Origin: JASHVB01 sp963780805
Lineage (GTDB): Bacteria > Pseudomonadota > Alphaproteobacteria > Acetobacterales > Acetobacteraceae
Reading direction: 5' to 3'
Assembly: GCA_963780805.1 (NCBI GenBank)
Contig: CAWADP010000006.1
Span: forward strand, 930,001 to 994,000
DNA length: 64,000 bases
Shown here: in pieces, positions 43,364 through 52,981 of the stretch
How positions within the stretch are numbered: position 1 is the first letter of the stretch
How the letters are laid out: each line of letters starts with the position of its first letter
The notes under the pieces: model-generated
What the model was told of the DNA's origin: nothing
Databases searched by the model: none
What the model saw: the letters and a program-made list of their open reading frames with translations, nothing else
Made by a program: the position numbers and the translations under genes

Positions 43364-45389
43364 CCGGCCGGCCAGTTGCTGCAGCAGCGCATCTGCATCA
43401 ACAAGTGGCAGCCCGCACACGCTGCGCCGGCATACATACGCGGCAGGTGCCCCACCCACCGGCCCTTTGCCAAACGCGGGATGTCCTGCTGGCAGCGCGT
43501 CGGGTTGCAGTGCGCGCAACACCACCACCGCGGGATCGGGGGTACGTAGCGCCGCCATGGTCAGCGCTTGGGCTTGCGGATCGGCGGGATCGCCGGCGAT
43601 GACGACCGTGGCAGCCTCCTCAAGCAGATCGGCGCCGGCCAGCAGGCCAGGCATGCCCGGCGATACGTTCGGGATCGGAGAAGGCGCGCAGCAACGCCTC
43701 GGTGCGCGCGCCCCAGGCCGTGTCGCCGGTCAGGTGGAACAGGCGGGCGAGCACCTCGGCGAGCAAGCCGACACCGGCGGGCGTGGCGTTGTCCGCCGCC
43801 GTGCGCGGACGCGCCAGCGGCACGTCCGCCGCATCGTCGGCAGTGGTATAGAACCCCCCATGATCGTCGCTGAAATGCGCCTGCGTTGCCGCAATGATCT
43901 GCTCTGCCTCCGCCAGATAAGTCGCCTCGCCGGTGGCCTCGCGTAACGCCAGAGCAGCGCGGGCCATGGCGGCCTGATCATCCAGCAGGCCCGCGGCAGT
44001 CACGCGCCCGAGCCGCCAGGCGTGCTGCACCCGTCCATCGGGGGCGCCCATCTGCGTCATTACGAACCCGAACGCCTCGCGCGCGCGTGCCAGCCATTCC
44101 GGTCGCTCGAACACTGATGCGGCGCGCGCCAGGGCGGCGATCGCCAAGCCGTTCCAGTCGGCCAGTACCTTGTCGTCACGTCCCGGACGCACCCGCTGGG
44201 CGCGCGCGGATAACAGGATGGAACGCGCACGCGCGAGCGCGGCCTCCTCCTCCGCTGAGCCTTCCGGCGTGACGCGGCGCAGGATCGTGTGGCCTTCCCA
44301 GTTGCCGCCCGGCGTCACGTCATAGGCGCGCTTGAACGAAGCGGCGTCGGCACCGACCAGGGAATCGATCTCGGCGTCGGTCCAGACATAGAATTTGCCC
44401 TCCTCGCCTTCGCTGTCGGCGTCTTCCGAGGCGGCGAACGCAGCGCACCCGTCCACCTGTTCGGCGGTCATGTCGCGCGTCAGCCAGCCGACCGTTTCCG
44501 CGGTGCGCGCGGCATAGAGGTCCGATGGTCGATGCGCGTGCGCGAATGCCAACAGTTCCAGCAGTTGCGCGTTATCGTACAGCATCTTTTCGAAATGCGG
44601 CACCAGCCAGACCGCGTCGGTGCTATAGCGGGAAAAGCCGCCGCCGAGATGGTCGTAGATGCCGCCTTGCGACATGCGTTGCAGCATCAGGTGCAGCACA
44701 TCCTGGCCGGCCGGATCGCCGGTGCGGAACGCGTTCTGCCACAGGAAGCGGAAGATCGGCGCGTTGGGAAATTTCGGCGCCCCGCGCAGCCCGCCTTGCT
44801 CTGCGTCGTTCAGCCGCAGATAGGCGTTGGCGACGGCATCGAGATGCGTCGGTGTCGGCAGGTCGCCGCTCTGCGCCGCCGACTGCTGCTGCAGGTGACG
44901 GCGCAGCGCACCGGTGTTCTGCGCCACCATCTTGTCGTCCTCGCGATACGCGGCGGCGACGCCTTGCAGCACCTGGCGGAACGACGGCCGGCCCCAGCGT
45001 GGTTCCGGCGGGAAATACGTGCCGCCCCAGAACGGCGATCCGTCCGGCGTCAGGAACATGGTCAGAGGCCAGCCGCCTTGCTCGCCCAGCGCGTGCAGCG
45101 CGGACATAAAGAGGTGGTCGATGTCGGGTCGTTCCTCGCGGTCCACTTTGATGTTGACGAACATGGCGTTCATCAGTGCGGCGGTCTGCGGGTCCTCGAA
45201 GGATTCGTGCGCCATCACGTGGCACCAGTGGCATGCGGCGTAGCCGATCGACAGCAGGATGGGCTTGTCGGCCGCGGCGGCCTCGCTGAGCGCCGCGGCC
45301 CCCCAAGGGCGCCAGTGCACCGGATTGTGGGCGTGCTGCAGCAGGTAGGGCGAGGTCTCGTCGCCCAGCAGGTTGGCATCCTCCGGCAT
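43358..45389 (-). pseudogene. Thioredoxin-fold DUF255 (YyaL/spermatogenesis-20 type) protein, one frameshift
   Basis: ~676 residues. The N-terminal DUF255 thioredoxin-like domain has NPVHWRPWG, SIGYAACHWCHVMAHESFED with the CxxC-like CHWC, and KVDREERPDID. A six-hairpin glycosidase-like domain follows (SRYSTDAVWLVPHFEKMLYD). A base gained near 43655 (GGG in GCCGGGCATG) shifts the last ~100 residues; the corrected end is MPGLLAGADLLEEAATVVIA ... LLQQLAGRK. Start at ATG 45389 fits MPEDANLLGDETSPYLLQHA. Function not known in detail. Confidence 0.85.
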
Positions 45390-45797
45390 GGTGCGTGTCC
45401 TTCCGCGGGGCCTGGGTCGCGGAAATATGGGGCCGGAGGGGAGGAGCGGACAGGGGGGCGAGCGAGGACCAGGGCTATCGATTGAACCCATCGCCCAGAA
45501 GCAGATCGAAGCGAATCACCTGCACCGGGGGCGCAATGATTTGCGGATTTTCAGCGCGGAGTCAGAACGGAGGGTCACGAGGGTCACGGAGAACCACGGA
45601 GTTCGTCTGCTTCCCCGACCGGGAGGCACGCTGGCTCGGTGGCTTTCCGTGCCCTCCGTTCTGACGCCGTGCTGAAAAGCAGTTTACCTGCCAATCTCGA
45701 TGTCGGTCGGGGTGAAGCCTTCGAATTGACGCACGCAGTGTCGTGGGCCGTGGGCGGCTGGTTCCGGCTATCAACGCACTCCCAAAGCTACCCACAA
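45390..45797. other. Non-coding spacer with inverted-repeat element
   Basis: 408 bp between the DUF255 start and the GT2 stop. It contains the inverted repeat at 45548-45678 and otherwise no gene. Confidence 0.5.
45548..45678. repeat. 131-bp element with ~31-bp inverted arms
   Basis: TTTTCAGCGCGGAGTCAGAA... (45548-45580) pairs with ...GTTCTGACGCCGTGCTGAAAA (45647-45678); the block GTCAGAACGGAGGG is exact. No coding frame. Confidence 0.75.
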
Positions 45798-46742
45798 TCA
45801 GAATTCGGGCCGATCAACCGGGGTAGATGGTCGCCGCAAGCCCGGCCATGATGCGAAGATTGGAGTGCCGGCAGCCATGCCCCCGCGCATTTTCGCGGCC
45901 TCGACCACCCCACGCACTGCCTCCCGCAGCGCGCCGTCGTGCCAGGCGCGCAGCAGGTAGGCCGCGCAGCGCGGCAGCAGTGCCGGCCAACTCGCGCCAT
46001 GCTTGCGGCCGACATAGAGCCGGTTGCGCACGAACCAGAACCATCGGCTACCGGACCAGGCGACGCGTTGCTCGGAACTGACCTTGTGGCGGATGACAAT
46101 GTCGCCGCGATAGCGCACGCGCCAGCCGCAGGTGATGGCTGTCAGGCAAAAGTCCAGTTCTTCCCAGCAAAAAAACAGAGCCTCATCGTACCCGCCGGCA
46201 TCGTCCCAGGTGCGGCGGCGGATCGCATGGCCGGCGCCGACGAAGGTGGCGGCGTCGAAGCTCTCACCAGCCCGCGGCAGCAGGCTGCGCGGATAGCCCC
46301 AGGACGACAGGTCGTCCTCGCCCGTGGCATGGCGGACGATCCGGCAGCCGAGCGCACCGATGTCGGGTTCGGCGTCCAGCGCCGCGACCAGCCGCGCCAG
46401 TGTGTCGGGCGTGGCAAATTCCGCGTCGTTGTCCAGCCCGGCGATGACGCGACCATGCCCCAGCGCGGTCCCACGATTACGGCCGCCCGCCACGCCGAAG
46501 TTGCGTCCCAGCAAGACCAGTGTCGCATCTGAGCGTCCCGCCACAGCGGCGGCAAGCAAGGTCAGGTTCTCCGGCCGCGACCCTTGGTCCACCACGAAGA
46601 CGTGCCGCGTAACGCCGGTCTGAGCCAAAGCGGACCGGATCGCCGCGACGGTGTCCTGTGCGCGATCCAACGCCAGGATCACCACGTCGGCGTCATATGG
46701 CCCGAACGGAGCCGCCGCCGCGCCCGCAATCAACTTAGACAT
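45798..46742 (-). CDS. Glycosyltransferase family 2
   Basis: 314 residues with a GT-A fold: ADVVILALDRAQDTVAAIRS, VFVVDQGSRPENLTLL, LLGRNFGVAGGRNRGT, GLDNDAEFATPD (DxD-like) and FFCWEELDFCLTAITCGW. It resembles rhamnosyl/N-glycosyl transferases that build surface polysaccharide. The start overlaps the end of the next gene upstream (46735) by eight bases, so both are coupled in a leftward polysaccharide operon. Donor and acceptor are unknown. Confidence 0.88.
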   Translation of the reverse strand: MSKLIAGAAAAPFGPYDADVVILALDRAQDTVAAIRSALAQTGVTRHVFVVDQGSRPENLTLLAAAVAGRSDATLVLLGRNFGVAGGRNRGTALGHGRVIAGLDNDAEFATPDTLARLVAALDAEPDIGALGCRIVRHATGEDDLSSWGYPRSLLPRAGESFDAATFVGAGHAIRRRTWDDAGGYDEALFFCWEELDFCLTAITCGWRVRYRGDIVIRHKVSSEQRVAWSGSRWFWFVRNRLYVGRKHGASWPALLPRCAAYLLRAWHDGALREAVRGVVEAAKMRGGMAAGTPIFASWPGLRRPSTPVDRPEF

Positions 46743-47751
46743 CGGTGCACGGTGCGCGGGGGATCGCGAGATAGGCGAGGCGCTTCATCTCCTTGCGGCC
46801 GCGCTCGACCGAATCGAGCACCATGCCGCAGACCAGCGTGAGCGACGACAGCAGCACCAGACCGGTCGCCAGCACTGCGCTGGGCAGCTTCGGCACCAGG
46901 CCGGTGCGCAGGAACTCCATCACCACCGGACCGCCGATGCCCAGCGCCGCGAGCAGCAGGATGGTGCCCGTGGCGGCAAAAAACAGCAGCGGACGGCCTT
47001 CTTTCACCAGCACCAGGATGGTGCGCAGGATGCGCAGCCCGTCCGACCAGGTGCGCAGCTTGGACTTGGAGCCGGCCGGACGCTCGCGATAGCTCGCGAC
47101 GATCTCGGCCACCGGCATCGCCAACTCCAGCGCGTGGACGGTGAATTCCGTCTCTGTTTCGAAACCTCCCGCCAGCGCGGGGAACGACTTCACGAACCGC
47201 CGGGAGAAGGCGCGGTAGCCCGACAGCACGTCGCTGATGCGATCGCCGAACACGCCGTGCACCATTGCGCTGAGCACGCGGTTGCCGAGCCGGTGGCCGG
47301 GGCGGTAGGCGCCGTTCTGCGCGGTAACCCGCGCCGCCGTCACCATGTCGAGCTGTTGCTCCGAGAGCAGCTTCAGCATGGTCGGTGCGGCGGTGGCGTC
47401 ATAGGTATCGTCGCCGTCGACCAGCAGGTAGATGTCCGCCTCTATGTCGGCGAACATGCGGCGCACGACATGGCCCTTTCCCTGCAACGGCTCCTTGCGC
47501 ACCACCGCGCCGGCGGCGCGTGCCGCGAACACCGTGCGATCGCGCGAGTTGTTGTCGTATACGTAGATCAACGCCTGTGGCAGGCTGGCCTGGAAATCGG
47601 CGATGACCGTGCTGATGGTGGCTTCCTCGTTGCAGCACGGGATCAGCACAGCGACGCGAGGCTCGGGCGGGCAGGGTGGTTCGAAATGCCAGTCTGGCCG
47701 GGCCTGTGGCAGCCGGGCGGCGGCGGCGAGCTGGGCGATGGTTTCGGACAC
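46735..47751 (-). CDS. Glycosyltransferase family 2 (DPM/GtrB-like) with two C-terminal helices
   Basis: 338 residues. Motifs: VAVLIPCCNEEATISTVIAD, YDNNSRDRTVFAARAAGAV, VDGDDTYDATAAP (DxD) and DVLSGYRAFSRRFVKSFPAL. Two transmembrane helices follow at about residues 260-315. The plan matches polyprenyl-phosphate glycosyltransferases such as GtrB. The GtrA-family flippase gene lies three genes upstream in the same direction, consistent with a lipid-linked sugar transfer pathway. Confidence 0.9.
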   Translation of the reverse strand: MSETIAQLAAAARLPQARPDWHFEPPCPPEPRVAVLIPCCNEEATISTVIADFQASLPQALIYVYDNNSRDRTVFAARAAGAVVRKEPLQGKGHVVRRMFADIEADIYLLVDGDDTYDATAAPTMLKLLSEQQLDMVTAARVTAQNGAYRPGHRLGNRVLSAMVHGVFGDRISDVLSGYRAFSRRFVKSFPALAGGFETETEFTVHALELAMPVAEIVASYRERPAGSKSKLRTWSDGLRILRTILVLVKEGRPLLFFAATGTILLLAALGIGGPVVMEFLRTGLVPKLPSAVLATGLVLLSSLTLVCGMVLDSVERGRKEMKRLAYLAIPRAPCTDV

Positions 47752-47766
47752 GGCTTTCTCCCATCC

Positions 47767-48540
47767 TCAATAGGCGTTGCGCCACACCGTCGCCGCGGTG
47801 CGGGCCAGGATCAGCCAGTCCTGCCAGAGCGACCACGTGGCGATGTACTCCAGGTCGCTGTCGAGCCGGCGCAGCAGTTTTTCTTCGGTATCGGTCTGGC
47901 CGCGCCAGCCGCGCACTTGCGCCAGGCCGGTCATGCCGGGGCGCACGCGGTGGCGCAGCGCATAGCTGTCGCTGACTTGCTCGAATGGCGTGCCGCCGGC
48001 ACAGGTGCCGGGCGCGTGTGGGCGCGGTCCCACAAGCGACATCTCGCCGCGCAGTACGTTCCAGAGCTGCGGCAGCTCGTCGAGGGAGGTGCGGCGCAGC
48101 AGCGCGCCAATGCGGGTGACACGCGGATCGTTCGGGCAGGTTTGCCGCAGGCGGGATGCGCGCGCCACAGCGGCTGGCGACTCAGCGGCGCGCGACTCAG
48201 CGGCGGCCGGCTGATGCTGCATGGTGCGGAACTTCAGCAGCGCGAACGGCCGCCCGTGCACACCGACACGGCGCTGGAGGAACAGTACCGGGCCTGGGCT
48301 ATCGAGTTTGATGGCGATCGCGACGGCCAGCAGCAGGGGGATGTGCACCCCTAGCGTCAGCAACGCGACGGCGATGTCGGTAGCGCGCTTGATGGCGCCG
48401 AGCCAGCCGGCCAGCGGTGGCGGCGGCATGGCAGTGTGGCGGCGCAGCGGCGATTGGTATGGCAGCGCCTGCCACGCCGCCGCGGTGGTGGCGAGCGGCA
48501 CTTGCCGCAACATCGCCTGGTACGAATCGATGTGGGACAC
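47767..48540 (-). CDS. Sugar-phosphate transferase (PssY/WcaJ-type)
   Basis: 257 residues. Initiating polyprenyl-phosphate phosphoglycosyl transferase with one membrane helix (KRATDIAVALLTLGVHIPLL) and the monotopic catalytic core: LFLQRRVG, LLKFRTM, TSLDELPQLWNVLRGEMSLV, GPRPHAPG and RHRVRPGMTGLAQVRGW. An Ala-rich insert of ~23 residues (QHQPAAAESRAAESPAAV...) follows KFRTM. GTG start at 48540, seven bases after GAGGA. It would begin assembly of the polysaccharide made by the neighbouring GT2 enzymes. Confidence 0.92.
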   Translation of the reverse strand: MSHIDSYQAMLRQVPLATTAAAWQALPYQSPLRRHTAMPPPPLAGWLGAIKRATDIAVALLTLGVHIPLLLAVAIAIKLDSPGPVLFLQRRVGVHGRPFALLKFRTMQHQPAAAESRAAESPAAVARASRLRQTCPNDPRVTRIGALLRRTSLDELPQLWNVLRGEMSLVGPRPHAPGTCAGGTPFEQVSDSYALRHRVRPGMTGLAQVRGWRGQTDTEEKLLRRLDSDLEYIATWSLWQDWLILARTAATVWRNAY

Positions 48541-48683
48541 GACGGGTTCCTCGCGTCGGGCCGCCAACAGCGGCGGCCGTTGGCGCTGATGTGGCCGCGA
48601 GAGATGACCGAGTCGTTAACAGGATTCCGAATAGTGCCAGTGTATGCCTGGGTTCATGGAACATCCCGCGAAACGGCGGGGTC

Positions 48684-48701
48684 ATCCGTATTCGTACGGA
48701 T
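48684..48701. promoter_or_regulatory. Perfect 7-bp hairpin with TTCG loop
   Basis: ATCCGTA-TTCG-TACGGAT, directly beside CCCGCGAAACGGCGGG (48664-48679). It lies in the 184-bp gap between the GtrA and sugar-transferase genes and may be an operator or a transcript-stabilising stem. Role is inference. Confidence 0.35.
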
Positions 48702-48724
48702 AACATGCGGCATACGATTGTGAA

Positions 48725-49180
48725 TTAGCGGAATACGATTGCGCGCGAGAGTCCGAAGTTCATGAACATGCCGGCGACGGCGCCGGCGGCGGTAGCGAAA
48801 ATCGGCTCCCGCGCGCACAGGGCGACGAACGTGACCATCAGCGCGTAGGTGCCTCGGTTCAGGGTGAAGCCGACCAGGTTGACGGCGAGGAAGCGGGCCC
48901 ATTGGCGATGCACCGGTCCGGCGCCGCGGCCGCGGAAGGTCCACAGGCGGTTGAACAGCCAGGTGAACGTGGCGGCGACGCAATAGGACACGAGGCCGGC
49001 GCCATACAGCCCCAACCGGCCGCGCAGGCCATACACCACGCCGGTGTCGAGCAGCCAGCCGAACGTGCCGACAGTGCCGAACATGAGGAACTGCACCAGG
49101 GTACGAATGCGCGCCTCGGTGGCGAGATCGCGGGCCGGCGGCGGAAGCTGCGTGGCGATGCGGATCAGTATGGCTTGCAT
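48725..49180 (-). CDS. GtrA-like flippase/membrane protein
   Basis: 151 residues from ATG 49180 (a longer frame to 49228 is possible). Four helices, with LVQFLMFGTVGTFGWLLDTG and FTWLFNRLWTFRGRG, the GtrA (PF04138) signature, and FLAVNLVGFTLNRGTYALMV. GtrA proteins are thought to flip lipid-linked glucose or other sugars. First gene of the leftward polysaccharide set. Confidence 0.88.
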   Translation of the reverse strand: MQAILIRIATQLPPPARDLATEARIRTLVQFLMFGTVGTFGWLLDTGVVYGLRGRLGLYGAGLVSYCVAATFTWLFNRLWTFRGRGAGPVHRQWARFLAVNLVGFTLNRGTYALMVTFVALCAREPIFATAAGAVAGMFMNFGLSRAIVFR

Positions 49181-49307
49181 GGCGGGGCGGGTAGCGGAGA
49201 GCGAACGGGAGTGCAAGCAATACCGCACGCGAGATTGCAGTCTGCTGACGGCACGGACGCGCGCCCTGCGCCGGCTTAGAACCTGCCGTGCCGGTGAAGG
49301 GCCCTGC

Positions 49308-50243
49308 TCAATACATCACGGCCCGCAGCGGAGTTGGCTTGGCAGCTGTCTCGCCTTGCGGGAAGGCGGAGATTTCCGGATCCGGCGTCGAACCCCACAT
49401 GCACACCGCATAGCGCTCGAACGGGAACTGCCGCGGGCGATACGTCGCCTCTTGCTCCGGCAAAATGTGCTTCACGCCGCAAGAGTATTCGAAAGTCATG
49501 CCGTCGGGGCCGCGGAAATACAGCATCACCGCGGTGGACAGCGGATGCCGGCCGGGACCGAGCAGGATCTTCACGCCCTTCTCGCGCAGGAAGTACCAGG
49601 ACTTCATGACGTCATCGACGTCCTCGACCTGGTGGTTGATGTGCTGGATGCCGGGACGCGGCGCGGGGAACAGTGCCAGCGAGTGGTGCGCGGTGGCGAT
49701 GCGCAGCAGGGCGGCGTCGCCGATCCAATCGGAGACGCGCGCGTTGCATAGCCTCGTCCAGAACTTTTCATCGCGTCGGGCGTCGGTGGTGTAGAGGCCG
49801 ATATGGCTGAAATGCGTCACCCCGGCGTCGCGGCCGGGGAAGAAGCGCGTGCCGCTGTGATAGGGCCGGATGACGAACTCGATGCGATTTCCGGACGGGT
49901 CCTTGCTGGCGATGAACGCTTTGACCCGGCGTTGCTCGCATTCTTCGGGGGTGCCGAAATGCACGGGATGGCCAGCGGATTCCAGTTCGGCGGCGACCGA
50001 ATCGAGGTCTTCGGGATTGTCCAGGTCGAAGCCGATGGCCTGGTCGGCGGGATCACCCTCGATATAGACCATGGTGTGGTCGCGCGTGTCGCCGCGCACC
50101 GCTACCTTGTCGCTGCGGAAATACGCGGCCTTGCCCTCGCGCGCGACGAGCTGCAGGCCGACGATGTCGGTCGCAAAGCGGATGGCGCTGTCGAGGTCGG
50201 ATGTGCCGACGCGCACGTAACGGATGTCCTGGAGGTTGACCAT
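49308..50243 (-). CDS. VOC-family extradiol dioxygenase-like protein
   Basis: 311 residues with two VOC domains, as in type I extradiol (BphC/catechol 2,3-dioxygenase-like) enzymes. The second domain shows the expected metal ligands: His in THFSHIGLYTT, His in IQHINHQVEDVDD and Glu in MTFEYSCG. The first domain (YVRVGTSDLDSAIRFATDIV) is the usual degenerate copy. The substrate is unknown, as there is no linked aromatic pathway. The start at 50243 follows GAGCCCC, a weak site. Confidence 0.85.
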   Translation of the reverse strand: MVNLQDIRYVRVGTSDLDSAIRFATDIVGLQLVAREGKAAYFRSDKVAVRGDTRDHTMVYIEGDPADQAIGFDLDNPEDLDSVAAELESAGHPVHFGTPEECEQRRVKAFIASKDPSGNRIEFVIRPYHSGTRFFPGRDAGVTHFSHIGLYTTDARRDEKFWTRLCNARVSDWIGDAALLRIATAHHSLALFPAPRPGIQHINHQVEDVDDVMKSWYFLREKGVKILLGPGRHPLSTAVMLYFRGPDGMTFEYSCGVKHILPEQEATYRPRQFPFERYAVCMWGSTPDPEISAFPQGETAAKPTPLRAVMY

Positions 50244-50310
50244 CTTCGGGGCTCCTCACGCCAGATTGGCGCGAGGGTGCGGGAGGCTGGCGGGGAATGC
50301 AAGCAAACTG

Positions 50311-51035
50311 TCAGCCGCGTGATTCCGCCTGATGCGCCTGCACCATTCCGGCCATGCAGGGGAAGCGGAAATCGTAGCGGACCCCTGGCGGGGGCGGCGA
50401 GGTCGCTCCCCATCCGGCCGCATCCTGCCGCCGGTCGATCCACGCCGAGGCCAGCCCGGCCGCATTCGCCGGCGCATGATCGTGGAACAAACTCTGGGCG
50501 GTGTGCAGGATATCTGTCTTCGCTATCCCCATTGCCGCGAGCCGATCCACCAGGTACGCGAAGTTCCTCGGATCGGGCTTGTAGGAGCCGATGTCCTGCG
50601 CGGTGAACACCGCATCGAACGGCACCCCGAGCCGAGGCAGGGTCGCGGCAAAGCTGGCACGGTCCACGTTCGACAGGATCACCAGCTTGTAGTGCTGCTT
50701 CAGGGTACCTGCAGCGTTGCCACGGTATCGTCAAATGCCGGCCAATCGCCCACCGAGGCGCCGAACGCGGCACTCTCGACCGGGTCTGGCTCGGCGCCCC
50801 ATGCGCATGCAAGCTGCGCGTGCACCCGGATGAGCAGGTCCGCATATCGCATGGCGGGGTTGGCGGCTTCCTGTCGTGATTCATGCTGAGCGAAGGTTGT
50901 CAGCACGTCGTCGCGCGGGTGCGTCACGCCGGCACGCACCAGCAGCGGCCGCAGGGCCGAGAATAAGCCGCTCTCCCAGTCGATCAGCGTGCCATAGCAA
51001 TCGAAGGTCAGGACGCGGAAGTCTGTCAGGCGCAT
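50311..51035 (-). pseudogene. Haloacid dehalogenase-like hydrolase, one frameshift
   Basis: HAD-superfamily, L-2-haloacid dehalogenase type, ~241 residues. Motif I FDCYGTLIDWESG (Asp nucleophile), motif II VILSNVDRASF, Lys in SYKPDPRNFAYLVDR, motif III-like LFHDHAPANAAGLASAWIDR. The frame is lost near 50705 (one base missing between ATLQV and LKQHYKLVILSN). The ATG at 51035 gives the conserved MRLTDFRVLTFDCYG start. Either a sequence error or recent inactivation. Confidence 0.8.
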
Positions 51036-51252
51036 GAGATCCTCCAAGCGGCACCTTGCGCATGTGGTGGCCAGGGTCAATGCGCTTGCGCGCGGCGGTT
51101 GCGCGCGGATCGGCTGGATTTTTGGATTACTCGCTGGACATTGGAACATGGCGGCCAGCGTGGTGGCTCCAGGTCGTTGGGTTCGTGCGGCGCGCGCAAT
51201 CACGATGTCAACGCGGAACCTGGCACCTGTTTTCAGCAAGGAGAACGATTAC

Positions 51253-51599
51253 ATGACCCGAGGCATGATCATGATCGTCGTTTGCATGAGGCTTGGCGTC
51301 GGCGCTCCGGCGCTGGCGCGGCAAACTTGCCCAGGAACCGACCAGCAACCTTCCAGGATGTGCAGAGGCAATTCGCAGAAGCTTGCAACCGGCACGATGC
51401 AGACGCCATGGCTGCTCGGTTCACCAAGAATGGCATTCGGGCGATGCCGCACGAATATTTCAAGGCCGGGAATATTGGCGGAGACGGTCAACGTCGCGCC
51501 GCCCGAACGCCCGTTAGTCCGCTCGATCGCCAGGATCGGCCAGGTCTCTGTCCGGACTACACGCGATTGCAACATCCCTCAGATTTGCCTTCGCGCTGA
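51253..51599 (+). pseudogene. SnoaL/DUF4440-like secreted protein remnant
   Basis: A signal-peptide-like start (MTRGMIMIVVCMRLGVGAPA, ALARQ) at 51253 is followed, in another frame, by TFQDVQRQFAEACNRHDADA and MAARFTKNGIRAMP, the beginning of an NTF2-like SnoaL domain. Further downstream the similarity fades and stops appear in every frame, so at least two changes have occurred. I read it as a decayed gene. Confidence 0.5.
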
Positions 51600-51733
51600 T
51601 GTGGCTTTCGTAAGACGGCGCCCTACCTTTCAACCTTGCCGTCTGCGCTTGCGGCCGGCATGCCTTCCGGTTAGTCGTGGGAGGTATCGTCCAACCTGTT
51701 CGCACACAAGCGCCGCCATGCAGAGGGACAACG

Positions 51734-52198
51734 ATGGGCATCCTGACCGATGACATGCGGCGTATGCTCGACGAGCAGCAGCTCGGGTTCGTTGCGACCG
51801 TTTGTCCCGATGGGACGCCAAATCTCTCGCCAAAAGGCACCACCGCCGCGTTGGACGACGGGCACCTGATCTTCGCCGATATCTGCTCTCCCAACACGAT
51901 CGCCAATCTGCGCCAAAATCCGGCGCTGGAGATCAACGTCGTCGATGTCCTCTCGCGAAAGGGCTACCGCTTCAAAGGCACTGCGACGATTCTGAGCGAA
52001 GGGGCCAAGTTTGAACAGTTGCTCGATTTCTATAGAAAGCGCGGCTCGACCACCGACAAGCGTCATATCGTGCTGGTCAAGGTCGAGCGGGCCGCTCCGC
52101 TGATCTCGCCGGTCTACGATCTTGGGCAGAACGAGACCCAGGTGATCGCGCGCTGGTTAACCTATTGGGACAAACTGTGGCGTCGCCAAGGTGCATGA
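51734..52198 (+). CDS. Pyridoxamine 5'-phosphate oxidase-family (FMN-binding) protein
   Basis: 154 residues with the split-barrel FMN-binding fold: QLGFVATVCPDGTPNLSPKG, FADICSPNTIANLRQNPALE, NVVDVLSRKGYRFKGTATIL. Similar to general-stress or pyridoxamine-oxidase-related proteins rather than PdxH itself. The ATG at 51734 is preceded by AGAGGGA. Monocistronic here. Confidence 0.85.
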   Translation: MGILTDDMRRMLDEQQLGFVATVCPDGTPNLSPKGTTAALDDGHLIFADICSPNTIANLRQNPALEINVVDVLSRKGYRFKGTATILSEGAKFEQLLDFYRKRGSTTDKRHIVLVKVERAAPLISPVYDLGQNETQVIARWLTYWDKLWRRQGA

Positions 52199-52249
52199 GG
52201 CACATGATGCCTTGCATTGAATGTCTGGAAATCGTGCCGCGGGTTTCGA

Positions 52250-52981
52250 TTATGGCAGTGGTGGCCAGTCTCCGCTCGCCGCGGCATCGCGCAGCCAGCG
52301 CCGCACGCCCTCGGGCGAACCAAACGCCGGATCCACCTGGAACCCTGCGCCGCCCATCGCGCGGGCCGCTCGGATCCCATCCTCGTCGGTTACGTCGTCG
52401 CCGATGAACAGCGGCAGGCGGCCAGAGAAAGGCGTCGTCGCCATCAGCGTCCGCACTGCCTTGCCCTTGTCGGTGCCGCGCGGCCGCACTTCCCATAGCA
52501 TGTGCGCCGGCAGCAGCTCGAATCGCGGATCGCCGGCCAGCAACGCTGCCAGGGTGTCGTGCACCGCCGGTCCGGCCTCGGGCGCGGCACGGAAATGCAG
52601 AGCGAAGCCGCGCGCCTTGTGTTCCAGCAGCACGCCGGGATGTGCCTCGGCCACGCGTTCGGCCGCCACCAGCCATTCGGTGGGCGGCGTGGGCAGGGCA
52701 GGGCGCTCGATCGGTGCGCCTGGTGCGGGGCGGACCGCGCCGCCATGCTCGCCGGCCACCGCGTACACCGCGTCGCCGAGCAGGGAATCGACGAACTCCA
52801 CGGGACGGCCGGTGATCACGGCCTCGGCGCCGGCCAACCGTTCGCGCAGGGTGCGCAGCGTGTCCGTCAGGCCCGGTGGCACCACCACCGCGTCCGGCCG
52901 CGGCGCGAGGTCCAGCAGCGTGCCGTCCAGGTCCAGCAGCAGGGCGGTGGCAGCGAACGGCGGCGGCTTGTCCAGGCTCAT
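52250..52981 (-). CDS. otsB: Trehalose-6-phosphate phosphatase
   Basis: 243 residues, HAD-type phosphatase hydrolysing trehalose-6-phosphate. Motif I LLLDLDGTLLDLAPRPD, motif II ITGRPVEFVDSLLG, HGGAVRPAPG, and motif IV LFIGDDVTDEDGIRAARAMG are clear. The ATG overlaps the stop of the DUF2155 gene (ATGA), so it is the last gene of a leftward operon. otsA is not in the window. The pairing with a complex-I-related operon is a matter of position, not pathway. Confidence 0.93.
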   Translation of the reverse strand: MSLDKPPPFAATALLLDLDGTLLDLAPRPDAVVVPPGLTDTLRTLRERLAGAEAVITGRPVEFVDSLLGDAVYAVAGEHGGAVRPAPGAPIERPALPTPPTEWLVAAERVAEAHPGVLLEHKARGFALHFRAAPEAGPAVHDTLAALLAGDPRFELLPAHMLWEVRPRGTDKGKAVRTLMATTPFSGRLPLFIGDDVTDEDGIRAARAMGGAGFQVDPAFGSPEGVRRWLRDAAASGDWPPLP

